Part shown: piece after piece, positions 24,838 to 31,735 of the stretch
Numbering within the stretch: position 1 is the first letter of the stretch
Layout: the number at the start of each line of letters is the position of its first letter
DNA from: Gammaproteobacteria bacterium
GTDB taxonomy: Bacteria > Pseudomonadota > Gammaproteobacteria > Pseudomonadales > Cellvibrionaceae
Length of the DNA: 56,152 nucleotides
Assembly: GCA_021151625.1 (NCBI GenBank)
Contig: JAGKWY010000022.1
Location: forward strand, 1 to 56,152
Direction of reading: 5' to 3'
Position numbers and translations under genes: made by a program
The notes under the pieces: generated by a model
The model's database searches: none
Told to the model about the DNA's origin: nothing
The model's input: the letters and a program-made list of their open reading frames with translations, nothing else

Positions 24838-27783
24838 ATGAAATACCGCTGGTTAGCGCCGGAAATTATGCAGGTCTCGCAAATGGATTGCGGGCCGAGC
24901 AGTTTGAAATCCATATTGGATGGTTTTGGTATCCCGATTAATTTCAGCCGTTTGCGCGAGCTGTGCCAAACCGATGTGGATGGTACCTCGGTCGATACCC
25001 TTGAAGAATTAGCCTTAACCCTGGGGTTGGAAGCGGAGCAAGTATTGGTGCCGCTCAACCAATTGGAATTGCCTGAGGCCAGGGTTGCGCCCTGTATTCT
25101 TATAACGCGTTTACCCAATGGGCTTACGCATTTTATTGTGGTCTGGCGCAGCCTGGGGAAATGGGTACAGATTATGGACCCGTCTTCCGGTCGGCAGTGG
25201 GTGACTTGGGAAGCGCTCAAGGCGCGCACCTATCGCCACCGCATGGCGTTGGATAAAACCATCTGGGAAGCCTGGGCCAACAGCGAAGATTTTCGTCTGG
25301 CTACATTGCACAGGTTGCGCAAGCTGGGCGCAACAGCCACAGAGGCAGAGCGCTTGATGCAAGGATTGTTTGTGCTTGAAATGCCTGAATCTGATGAACC
25401 AGAAGCAAGTGCTGAAATAAATGCAGAGGCAAATACCGAAGCGTCTGAAGGAAAAAATGAAAATAAAAATGGATCGAAAAATGAAGGGCAAAATGACGAA
25501 CCAAATGAAGAGCTAAATGCAGAAAAAAATTCTGCAATTAATTCAGTAGCTGGTCCTGGTAATTGGCTGGCAATCGCCAGCTTTGATGCAGCATTAAGTT
25601 GGGCGGAAGCCTTATTGGCTTGCGGTGCACTTAAATCGGGTAACGAATGCTTGGGCTTTTTGCACAGCCGGTTTGAAAGCGCACGCGCAACACCGCAGCC
25701 ATGGGATGCGGCAATTCCGCGTCAGTATTGGTGGACGCTGGCGGACCCAAAAGATGCCGGGCAAGTGCGGGTGGAGGCCTGCGTGCTGGTGCGAATTTGC
25801 GGCGTAAAAGCGCCGGAGCCAACGGAAGAAGCAAATAATCCTGCAATGGATAATCTTATCCAGCAACCAGAGCCGAGCCCCTGGCAAGTGCTTTACGATT
25901 TACTTCTGCCTGCACAGCGAAAATGGTTTGGCTGGCTCGGTGGTGCGGTGGGTTTGGCTGCGCTTGGCTTCACCTTACAGGCGCTAATTTTCCAGGGGCT
26001 GATTAGTATGAATCAGCTACTCGGGCAGCAGCAGTTCAGTTGGTTTATTCCGCTGGTGTTTGCCTTTGTAGCGCTAAGTGCAGTGTTGGAATTGCCGATT
26101 GCACAGCTCACGCTCAGCCTTGGGCGGCAACTGGAAGCGCAATTTCGTATAGCGCTGTTCGAAAAACTACCCAAAATTCACGATCCTTATTTTCGCACTC
26201 GCCTGCTTACCGACATGGCGCGACGCAGCCATAAACTTTATCAATTGCGCAATTTGCCCGCGTTTGCAGTTGCCCTGTTGCAACAGGGCGCGCTGGTGTT
26301 GTTTACCCTGGGGGGATTATTGTGGCTGGATGTTGCGGTGGGCTTAATGGCGTGCCTGCTGGTCGCGGCGATTTTATTGCTCAGTAGTTTTTGGCAAAAA
26401 TTATTGCAGGATTCGGTATCGCGTGCGCATAACCAAACCGGCCTGATCAATATGTTTTATTTTGATTCGCTCAAAGGTTTGCGTGCAATTCGCAGCCATG
26501 CTGCGGAGCAGACCTTTGCCAATGAGCAGGAAATTCAACTCAATTACTGGGGTTATTCCCAATACGATTACCAGCGCAAGCAAACCCTGGTGTTATTGGT
26601 TGTCGATGTTCTGGCGCTCATGTGCCTGCTCGGTTTTATGCTGGGCAAGGTTGCAGAACCGGGCGGCGCAGTACCGAATTTGCTGTGGTTTTATTGGCTG
26701 TTGCGTTTGCCGTTTATGGCGCGGCATCTGGCGGAATTGATTTTGCAAATTCCCAATTATCGTTTGGTGTTGGCGCTGTTCAGTGAGTTGTTGCAAGCCA
26801 CCGAAGTTGAGGCTGTTGAAATTGAGGCGGCGGCGCTGGACCAATCATCACAGAATGCGGAGGCATCGGCTAACAGTTCTGTTGCAGAAAAAATAAAAGA
26901 CGCCGCTTCAGTTGGCTTGCATACAACGGAAGAAAAAGTTGCTGGTGTTGCTATAACCATGAAGGATGTGTCCTTGGTGGTTGCCGGCCATCCGGTGTTG
27001 AATGCAATTAATTTAACTATCCAGCCCGGCGAGCAATTGGCTGTGGTTGGTGAATCCGGTGCGGGAAAATCCAGCTTGTGCGAACTCTTACTGGGTTGGA
27101 AAACGCCGAGTGATGGACAGCTGTTGGTTGATGGTGTGCCCCTGGCGGGGCAGGCGTTACTGGATCTGCGTAAATCCACCTCATGGGTAGATGCCAATGT
27201 CCAACTGTGGAATAAAAGTTTGCTCGACAATATTAACTACGATCACGGTCAGGGGCGTGTTGCCGATGCGGGCTTGGGTTCATTGCTGGCGCATTTGGAT
27301 CAGGGTTTACAAACACCGCTAGGGGAAGATGGAAAACGTCTCTCCGGTGGTGAAGGTCAGCGAGTTCGTATTGGTCGCGCCTTGGGTATTGATCAGTCGC
27401 GGCTGGTGATATTGGATGAACCCTGTCGTGGATTGGATCGCCCGGCGCGTGAGCAGCTGCTGGAAAAAATTCGCACTACCCATGCGGGCGCAACGCTGAT
27501 TTGCATTACGCACGATATTAGCGAAGCGCTCAAATTCCCGCGCGTGTTGGTGATCGCCAATGGCCAATTGCTGGAAGATTCTGCGCCCCACACTTTAGTG
27601 CAGCAGCCGCAATCGGCGTTGAATCATTTGCGCGAGTGTGAAGAGCGGGTGCTAAATAATTTGTTGCAGGATCAACAATGGCACTCACTGAAAATCGCCC
27701 AGGGCGGATTGAAATTTGAGGTGGCCAACCCGCACCCAAACCAGCAGAACGCTGCTGCGCACTCAGCGGAGGTGGCGGAATGA
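24838..27783 (+). CDS. Peptidase C39 ABC transporter (peptide processing and export)
   Basis: A 981-residue fusion. An N-terminal C39 cysteine peptidase has the full set Gln12, Cys18 (QMDCGPSS), His98 (LTHFIVVW) and Asp114 (MDPSSG). Residues about 183-236 form an Asn/Glu/Lys-rich low-complexity insert. A six-helix ABC membrane domain follows at about 360-680. The ATPase has Walker A GESGAGKSS near 739, signature LSGGEGQ near 836, Walker B VILDEP near 858 and switch His near 891. C39 transporters cut leaders after a Gly pair while exporting the peptide. The start at 24838 (MKYRWLAPE) is chosen for its AAGGAAT ribosome site; an upstream in-frame ATG overlaps hlyD and has no family match. Its stop overlaps the next start. 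Confidence 0.92.
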   Translation: MKYRWLAPEIMQVSQMDCGPSSLKSILDGFGIPINFSRLRELCQTDVDGTSVDTLEELALTLGLEAEQVLVPLNQLELPEARVAPCILITRLPNGLTHFIVVWRSLGKWVQIMDPSSGRQWVTWEALKARTYRHRMALDKTIWEAWANSEDFRLATLHRLRKLGATATEAERLMQGLFVLEMPESDEPEASAEINAEANTEASEGKNENKNGSKNEGQNDEPNEELNAEKNSAINSVAGPGNWLAIASFDAALSWAEALLACGALKSGNECLGFLHSRFESARATPQPWDAAIPRQYWWTLADPKDAGQVRVEACVLVRICGVKAPEPTEEANNPAMDNLIQQPEPSPWQVLYDLLLPAQRKWFGWLGGAVGLAALGFTLQALIFQGLISMNQLLGQQQFSWFIPLVFAFVALSAVLELPIAQLTLSLGRQLEAQFRIALFEKLPKIHDPYFRTRLLTDMARRSHKLYQLRNLPAFAVALLQQGALVLFTLGGLLWLDVAVGLMACLLVAAILLLSSFWQKLLQDSVSRAHNQTGLINMFYFDSLKGLRAIRSHAAEQTFANEQEIQLNYWGYSQYDYQRKQTLVLLVVDVLALMCLLGFMLGKVAEPGGAVPNLLWFYWLLRLPFMARHLAELILQIPNYRLVLALFSELLQATEVEAVEIEAAALDQSSQNAEASANSSVAEKIKDAASVGLHTTEEKVAGVAITMKDVSLVVAGHPVLNAINLTIQPGEQLAVVGESGAGKSSLCELLLGWKTPSDGQLLVDGVPLAGQALLDLRKSTSWVDANVQLWNKSLLDNINYDHGQGRVADAGLGSLLAHLDQGLQTPLGEDGKRLSGGEGQRVRIGRALGIDQSRLVILDEPCRGLDRPAREQLLEKIRTTHAGATLICITHDISEALKFPRVLVIANGQLLEDSAPHTLVQQPQSALNHLRECEERVLNNLLQDQQWHSLKIAQGGLKFEVANPHPNQQNAAAHSAEVAE

Positions 27784-29861
27784 TGGATGCGCTCTTATGG
27801 AAGTTGCAGGATTTACCCAGTGGACTGGATTTTCTTACGCAGGGCTTCGCTTATTTATCTGAGCGCGGAGCAGCGCGTGGCGCTATGCCAGCACTTGAAT
27901 CCAGTGCAGATATTCCCCGCTATCTGGATGCACAGGGTTTGGAGGCTATGCCCTGCGATACCTCTTTTGGCGAATTGAAACTGAGTTTGCAGCGTTTGGT
28001 TCCGGGTGTTATTGAGCTCGAGGTAAATGGCGAAACATGTTTTTTGCTCATCGCTGCAGCGCGCAGGGGCAGTGTGAAATTACTTGCGGCGGTGGGTGCT
28101 TATCAATGGCTTCGCGTGCAAGTGTTGGAGTCATTTATCGGTGAACTCTACGGCTATTCTGCAGCGCCAGAAACGCAACAGCTGTTGCAGCAATTAGGTT
28201 TGCGCGGTAAACGCCTTGAGACTACCCAGGCACAGCTCACGCATCAGCAATATGCATTGAAACCGATTAATAATCTCTGGTTAATTCGCCACAGCGCCGG
28301 GCAAGGTTTAAAAACGGTGTTGCGCGCGGAGCCCTGGCGTTCGCTAGCCGCTGGCTTTATGGGCGCGCATATAGCACAGCGTTTGTTGTTGATGGCCAGT
28401 GTTGGTTTGCTCGGGCACGCACTCGCTAATAGTTTTTGGCCCCAGAGCCTGGTGCTGACCTGGGGGCTGATTATGCTCAGCATCCTTGGTTGTTCGTTAG
28501 TGGGGCGTTTGTGTCAATCGCATTTGGAAGTGCGTATCGGGTTGGTAGTAAAGCGGCAACTGCAACATGCCGCCTTGCGGCTTTCTCCCGCTGCACTAAA
28601 TGGCAAGGGGCCGGCCTCATTGTTGGGTAAAGCCATGGAAGCCGATGGCATGCAGCACAATGCATTGCCGGGCGCGTTTAGCGCACTCAATGCCAGCCTG
28701 GATTTGCTGCTGGGATTAATTCTCGCGCTGGCGTTGCAGCAATGGTTGCTCGCCGGTTTGATTGTGGTGTTGCTGCTGGTGGGCGCTATTTGGGTCAATG
28801 CGTTTCAGCGCGCCTATGGTGTATGGGCCGAGCACCGCAAACACTTAAGTGAATTAACCATCGCGCAAATGCAGGGCCATAGAACACGGTTGCTGCAATC
28901 CAATCCGGCGCAGTGGCACAAAGAAGAAGAGCAGCGATTGCAGGACTACTGGCGCGCATCGCTGGTGATGGATAAATTCGCACTGCGCCTGCACGCATTT
29001 TTGCCGGGCGTGTGGCTGGTGGTGAGTTGCGGTTTATTGTGTGTGGCGATTATGTTTGCGCTGCTTTCGGTGGCGCAGTTGGTGATGTTTTTAGGTGTGG
29101 TGCTATTGGTGTGGGCCGCGCTGGATGCTATTGCCAATTCCGCACAACAGCTGGTGCGCGCCTGGTATTCGTGGCTGGAAATTCGTGAGCTGTTAACTGT
29201 TGAAGCAAACTCCACCAACGCAGCGCCAGTTACAGCGAATCAAGTAGCAACAACTGCCGAATTAAATATCAACCAGCTCCATTATGGTTACAAGGGAACC
29301 CGACCATTGTTGCAAGGTGTGAGTTTGCATTTGCGCAAAGGGCAGCAGTATTTATTGCAAGGTGAATCCGGCAGCGGCAAATCGACCTTGTTCTCTTTGC
29401 TCGCCGGTCAGGCTGCGCCCCAGCAGGGATGGATTCTGCACAATGATCGCGATTTACCGAGCCTCGGGTACCAGCACTGGCGGCAGAAAATCTGCTGGGT
29501 ACCGCAATACCACGATAACTATTTATTCAGCGCGCCCCTGTTATTTAATTTGCTGCTCGGCCGCCAATGGCCGCCAACTCAGGAGGATACTCTTGCTGCA
29601 GAAAACGTATGCGAGAAATTGGGCTTAATTCCCCTGTTGCAAAAAATGCCCGGTGGCATTTTGCAATCCGTGGGTGAAATGGGCTGGCAACTATCCCAGG
29701 GTGAACGCAGCCGCGTCTTCCTCGCCCGCGCCTTGCTGCAACAGCCGGATTTCCTATTACTAGATGAAAGCCTGGGCGCACTGGACTCCTCCACCAGCTT
29801 ACAAATTCTCTCGCGTTTGAAAGAAGAACCCGCCGCAGTTTTATTGTGCATGCATCCGTAA
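27780..29861 (+). CDS. Second ABC transporter (membrane plus ATPase domain) of the peptide system
   Basis: A 693-residue protein. Residues 1-220 form a domain of unknown role without peptidase motifs. Then come an ABC membrane domain (about 245-490) and an ATPase with Walker A GESGSGKST near 528, signature LSQGERSR and Walker B FLLLDES near 657. The chain stops at LLCMHP, so the switch His is the next-to-last residue and the usual C-terminal beta strands are absent. It overlaps the C39 gene by 4 bases and probably forms a heterodimer with it, as in NHLM-type secretion trios. That likeness is by gene order; a profile search would be needed to settle the family. Confidence 0.88.
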   Translation: MMDALLWKLQDLPSGLDFLTQGFAYLSERGAARGAMPALESSADIPRYLDAQGLEAMPCDTSFGELKLSLQRLVPGVIELEVNGETCFLLIAAARRGSVKLLAAVGAYQWLRVQVLESFIGELYGYSAAPETQQLLQQLGLRGKRLETTQAQLTHQQYALKPINNLWLIRHSAGQGLKTVLRAEPWRSLAAGFMGAHIAQRLLLMASVGLLGHALANSFWPQSLVLTWGLIMLSILGCSLVGRLCQSHLEVRIGLVVKRQLQHAALRLSPAALNGKGPASLLGKAMEADGMQHNALPGAFSALNASLDLLLGLILALALQQWLLAGLIVVLLLVGAIWVNAFQRAYGVWAEHRKHLSELTIAQMQGHRTRLLQSNPAQWHKEEEQRLQDYWRASLVMDKFALRLHAFLPGVWLVVSCGLLCVAIMFALLSVAQLVMFLGVVLLVWAALDAIANSAQQLVRAWYSWLEIRELLTVEANSTNAAPVTANQVATTAELNINQLHYGYKGTRPLLQGVSLHLRKGQQYLLQGESGSGKSTLFSLLAGQAAPQQGWILHNDRDLPSLGYQHWRQKICWVPQYHDNYLFSAPLLFNLLLGRQWPPTQEDTLAAENVCEKLGLIPLLQKMPGGILQSVGEMGWQLSQGERSRVFLARALLQQPDFLLLDESLGALDSSTSLQILSRLKEEPAAVLLCMHP

Positions 29862-29900
29862 AGATGATTGACAAAAATTTCTCATACGAATAGCGTAGGC

Positions 29901-29928
29901 GAACACTGAAAAATCCATTTCAGTGTTC
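29901..29928 (+). promoter_or_regulatory. Hairpin in the leader of the downstream peptide array
   Basis: A perfect 11-bp stem (GAACACTGAAA and its complement TTTCAGTGTTC) with loop AATCCA lies between the second ABC gene and the first downstream peptide ORF. No T run follows; the ribosome site comes 6 bases later. It may be an RNA processing or stabilising element that lets peptide mRNA exceed transporter mRNA. Confidence 0.55.
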
Positions 29929-29950
29929 AATTACAAGGAGTAATAACGTG

Positions 29951-30061
29951 ATGAAAGTGAAGTCTACAAGCAAATCCCTCCAAACTAATCAGCCCGGTCT
30001 GATTGTCAAATGCGGTGTTAAAGCCGGTCCTAAATTAATTGTTATTGGTGACGATTCGTAA
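29951..30061 (+). CDS. Putative exported peptide precursor D1
   Basis: A 36-codon ORF. It starts MKVKSTSKSLQTNQPG, then LIVKCGVKAG, and ends PKLIVIGDDS. AAGGAG lies 10 bases before the ATG; a GTG one codon upstream is possible. The shared block here is VKCGVKAG, with a Cys in place of Ser/Thr. The N-terminal extension is longer than in P1-P5. Bases 29924-29963 are nearly identical to the same region of D2, so the two ORFs are duplicates. Confidence 0.82.
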   Translation: MKVKSTSKSLQTNQPGLIVKCGVKAGPKLIVIGDDS

Positions 30062-30118
30062 TTGCTATTAGTTGTTTCAATGAAAAATTATTTTTCAATT
30101 ACAAGGAGTAATAACGTT

Positions 30119-30226
30119 ATGAAAGTAAAATCTGCAAGTAAATCCCAATCCTCTATTAAGTCCAGTATTTCTATTAAATGCGGTGTTAAAGCTGGTCCTC
30201 CATTTATCATTAAAAGAGACGATTAA
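30119..30226 (+). CDS. Putative exported peptide precursor D2
   Basis: A 35-codon ORF. It starts MKVKSASKSQSSIKSSIS, then IKCGVKAG, and ends PPFIIKRDD. Its ribosome site and start region copy those of D1. A weak A/T hairpin (TGAAAAA/TTTTTCA) lies before it at 30080-30096. The tail changes from the D1 type to the PPFIIK type found in D3, D4 and D6. Confidence 0.84.
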   Translation: MKVKSASKSQSSIKSSISIKCGVKAGPPFIIKRDD

Positions 30227-30234
30227 GGATTTAT

Positions 30235-30300
30235 ATGAAATTAGTAGTAAAAACCAAAATAAAATCTGGCCCACCTTTTATTATTAAAAAAGATGATTGA
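30235..30300 (+). CDS. Putative exported peptide precursor D3
   Basis: A 21-codon ORF: MKLVVKTKIKSG followed by PPFIIKKDD. AAGGA lies before the ATG. It is very AT-rich (16 G/C of 66 bases). Its last 30 bases match the end of the lipoprotein gene at 22857-22886, apart from one extra Lys codon and a few changes. It starts 8 bases after the D2 stop. Confidence 0.84.
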   Translation: MKLVVKTKIKSGPPFIIKKDD

Positions 30301-30309
30301 GGAATGGTT

Positions 30310-30408
30310 ATGCAAGTTTCGAAAAAATCTAAAGCACCAAAGACTCCTTTGTTGGTTAAAAGTAACGTCAAATCTGGTCCACCCTTTATTATTAAGAAAG
30401 AAGATTAA
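30310..30408 (+). CDS. Putative exported peptide precursor D4
   Basis: A 32-codon ORF. It starts MQVSKKSKAPKTPLL, then VKSNVKSG, and ends PPFIIKKED. GAGGA at the D3 stop gives a 6-7-base spacing to this ATG; another in-frame ATG at 30304 is too close to the ribosome site. The extension before the shared block differs fully from that of D2, while the tail is almost the same. Confidence 0.83.
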   Translation: MQVSKKSKAPKTPLLVKSNVKSGPPFIIKKED

Positions 30409-30421
30409 TTAAGGATTCTTT

Positions 30422-30502
30422 ATGGGTAACTCAAATTCTTTAAATGTTAAAAGTAATGTAAAATCAGGTCCTCCTATTCGGATTGTTCCAACTTATGATT
30501 GA
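30422..30502 (+). CDS. Putative exported peptide precursor D5
   Basis: A 26-codon ORF. It starts MGNSNSLN, then VKSNVKSG, and ends PPIRIVPTYD. AAGGA precedes the ATG. The tail keeps the PP start but then diverges, so the array carries at least three tail types (D1, D5, and D2/D3/D4/D6). Confidence 0.83.
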   Translation: MGNSNSLNVKSNVKSGPPIRIVPTYD

Positions 30503-30541
30503 CATATGTTTTAACATTTAAATTTATTAAAGGAATTTTTT

Positions 30542-30640
30542 ATGACTATGAAATGTGTCGCGAAGGGAAGTAATAAGCAAGCCAAGGTCAAAACCAACGT
30601 GAAGGCTGGCCCTCCGTTTATAGTTAGAAAGGAAAATTAA
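30542..30640 (+). CDS. Putative exported peptide precursor D6
   Basis: A 32-codon ORF. It starts MTMKCVAKGSNKQAK, then VKTNVKAG, and ends PPFIVRKEN. AAAGGAA precedes the ATG. It is the last member; a terminator follows directly. Its block VKTNVKAG sits between those of P3 (VKTNVSAG) and P5 (VKSNVKAG), which ties the two arrays together. Confidence 0.84.
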   Translation: MTMKCVAKGSNKQAKVKTNVKAGPPFIVRKEN

Positions 30641-30644
30641 TTAG

Positions 30645-30668
30645 AGCCGGCCTCGCGCCGGCTTTTTT
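30645..30668 (+). terminator. Rho-independent terminator of the transporter/peptide operon
   Basis: AGCCGGC-CTCGC-GCCGGCT followed by a T run, 4 bases after the D6 stop. It marks the end of the unit that began with hlyD at 23693. Confidence 0.88.
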
Positions 30669-30675
30669 ATCCCTT

Positions 30676-30758
30676 GTGAATAAGTCACATCCTCTCCCTA
30701 CAAAAAAACACATCTCTAAAACTCCATTCGGGTTACCTTAGCTCTCAGTAGCAGGGCG
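30676..30758. repeat. 83-bp flanking direct repeat, right copy
   Basis: Gap-free alignment to 22911-22993 with seven mismatches. It begins 8 bases after the terminator T run, so each copy lies just outside a transcription unit boundary of the peptide locus. Confidence 0.85.
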
Positions 30759-31183
30759 TCTGCAAGGATACGCGAGCGGAATTGGTTTCCGTCATTCAAG
30801 GACAAGACGCAGCATGCGACAGAATCCAAAGTGGCAAGGACGCATTCAGGCATAACGCCTCCCCCAATCGCTTTTGGGTTTTTGTGCAGCTATACGCCAC
30901 GCGGCAGGGCGCCCGGCTACAGTTTCTCTTCGTTTTCGCTAGTGCGACATTCAATTGAAGGATTAACAAACGGTTCTTTCTGAGTAAAAAGGAGTTATGC
31001 GAATGACACTTCACTCTTCGGTTGTGCCTTAGCAAATCCATCTCACTTTTTTCGGGTAGCTCATGCGAGTTGCTCGCAGAATTCTTTTCGCGCGCGAAAA
31101 GAATCGGGTGCTTATGGATTGGGTAAGCGCCCGCGCTTTAACCACAGTGATGTTCTTTTTTAAACGAGTTAAGGAGAATTGTT
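30759..31183. other. Non-coding region with palindromes and a decayed gene start
   Basis: No gene is supported here. It holds a hairpin TGCGAG-TTG-CTCGCA (31064-31078), a perfect 24-bp palindrome at 31081-31104 with arm ATTCTTTTCGCG, and at 30991-31018 a 28-base stretch that matches the ribosome site and start of the small membrane protein gene at 32910-32937 (23 of 28 bases). The latter opens only a nine-codon frame, so it looks like a remnant. The longer open frames in this stretch show no ribosome site or recognisable protein. Confidence 0.5.
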
Positions 31184-31672
31184 ATGCAAGCGTTTATAAA
31201 AAACTATCGGGTTTTGGTGTCAGCGGGACTATTGTTGTGCGGGTTATTATTATCCAGTGTTGCTTCGGCGGGCCTGTGTGTTGTGCCCAAGGAAGCCGGC
31301 ACCTGGGTGAATAGTGATCCCAACACCAATGGGGTAACAAAAGTGGTGATCGAAATGGTGTGTGAAAGCACGCCAATTTATAACTGTAGTGGCAATATTT
31401 GTTCGGTCACCTATTCTGTTACTCCGCGTTATTACGTAAAGGTCTGGGGTAAGTGCTCGCCCACTGATTGCTATTGGGGTCGAGTAGAAGGCACACGGAC
31501 TTCGGCCAATTGGCAATATTTTTTCTATAACCATGGTTTTGCGACACGCGATGTCTGGGCGCAGATCTGGTCTGGTTCAGATGCCTGGCTGCGGGTGGTT
31601 ATTGATACGCACTTTACTGATGGTTCCGGTCGTGCGGATTATCGTATCGACAATTGGTTTAAACGTATTTAA
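31184..31672 (+). CDS. Secreted cysteine-containing protein of unknown function
   Basis: A 162-residue protein with a signal peptide cut after VASA. The mature part has paired cysteines and the pattern KVWGKCSPTDCYWGRVEG, then VVIDTHFTDGSGRADYRIDN. I recall similar W-G-x-C-x-P-x-D-C-x-W-G segments in uncharacterised secreted proteins of several phyla, but can give no function. TAAGGAG lies 10 bases before the ATG. The next gene starts 63 bases after it on the same strand. It lies beyond the peptide-locus terminator, so a link to that system is not shown. Confidence 0.7.
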   Translation: MQAFIKNYRVLVSAGLLLCGLLLSSVASAGLCVVPKEAGTWVNSDPNTNGVTKVVIEMVCESTPIYNCSGNICSVTYSVTPRYYVKVWGKCSPTDCYWGRVEGTRTSANWQYFFYNHGFATRDVWAQIWSGSDAWLRVVIDTHFTDGSGRADYRIDNWFKRI

Positions 31673-31735
31673 GTGAGCTTGGGGGCAGCCTACGCCCCCA
31701 TTTTCGGAGTCACACTATTTTCAGGGGAGAAGATG

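Noticed and set aside
30994..31032. A short ORF (MRMTLHSSVVP) before the 162-residue protein gene.
   Set aside because: It matches the start region of the gene at 32922 and looks like a remnant; no peptide motif is present.
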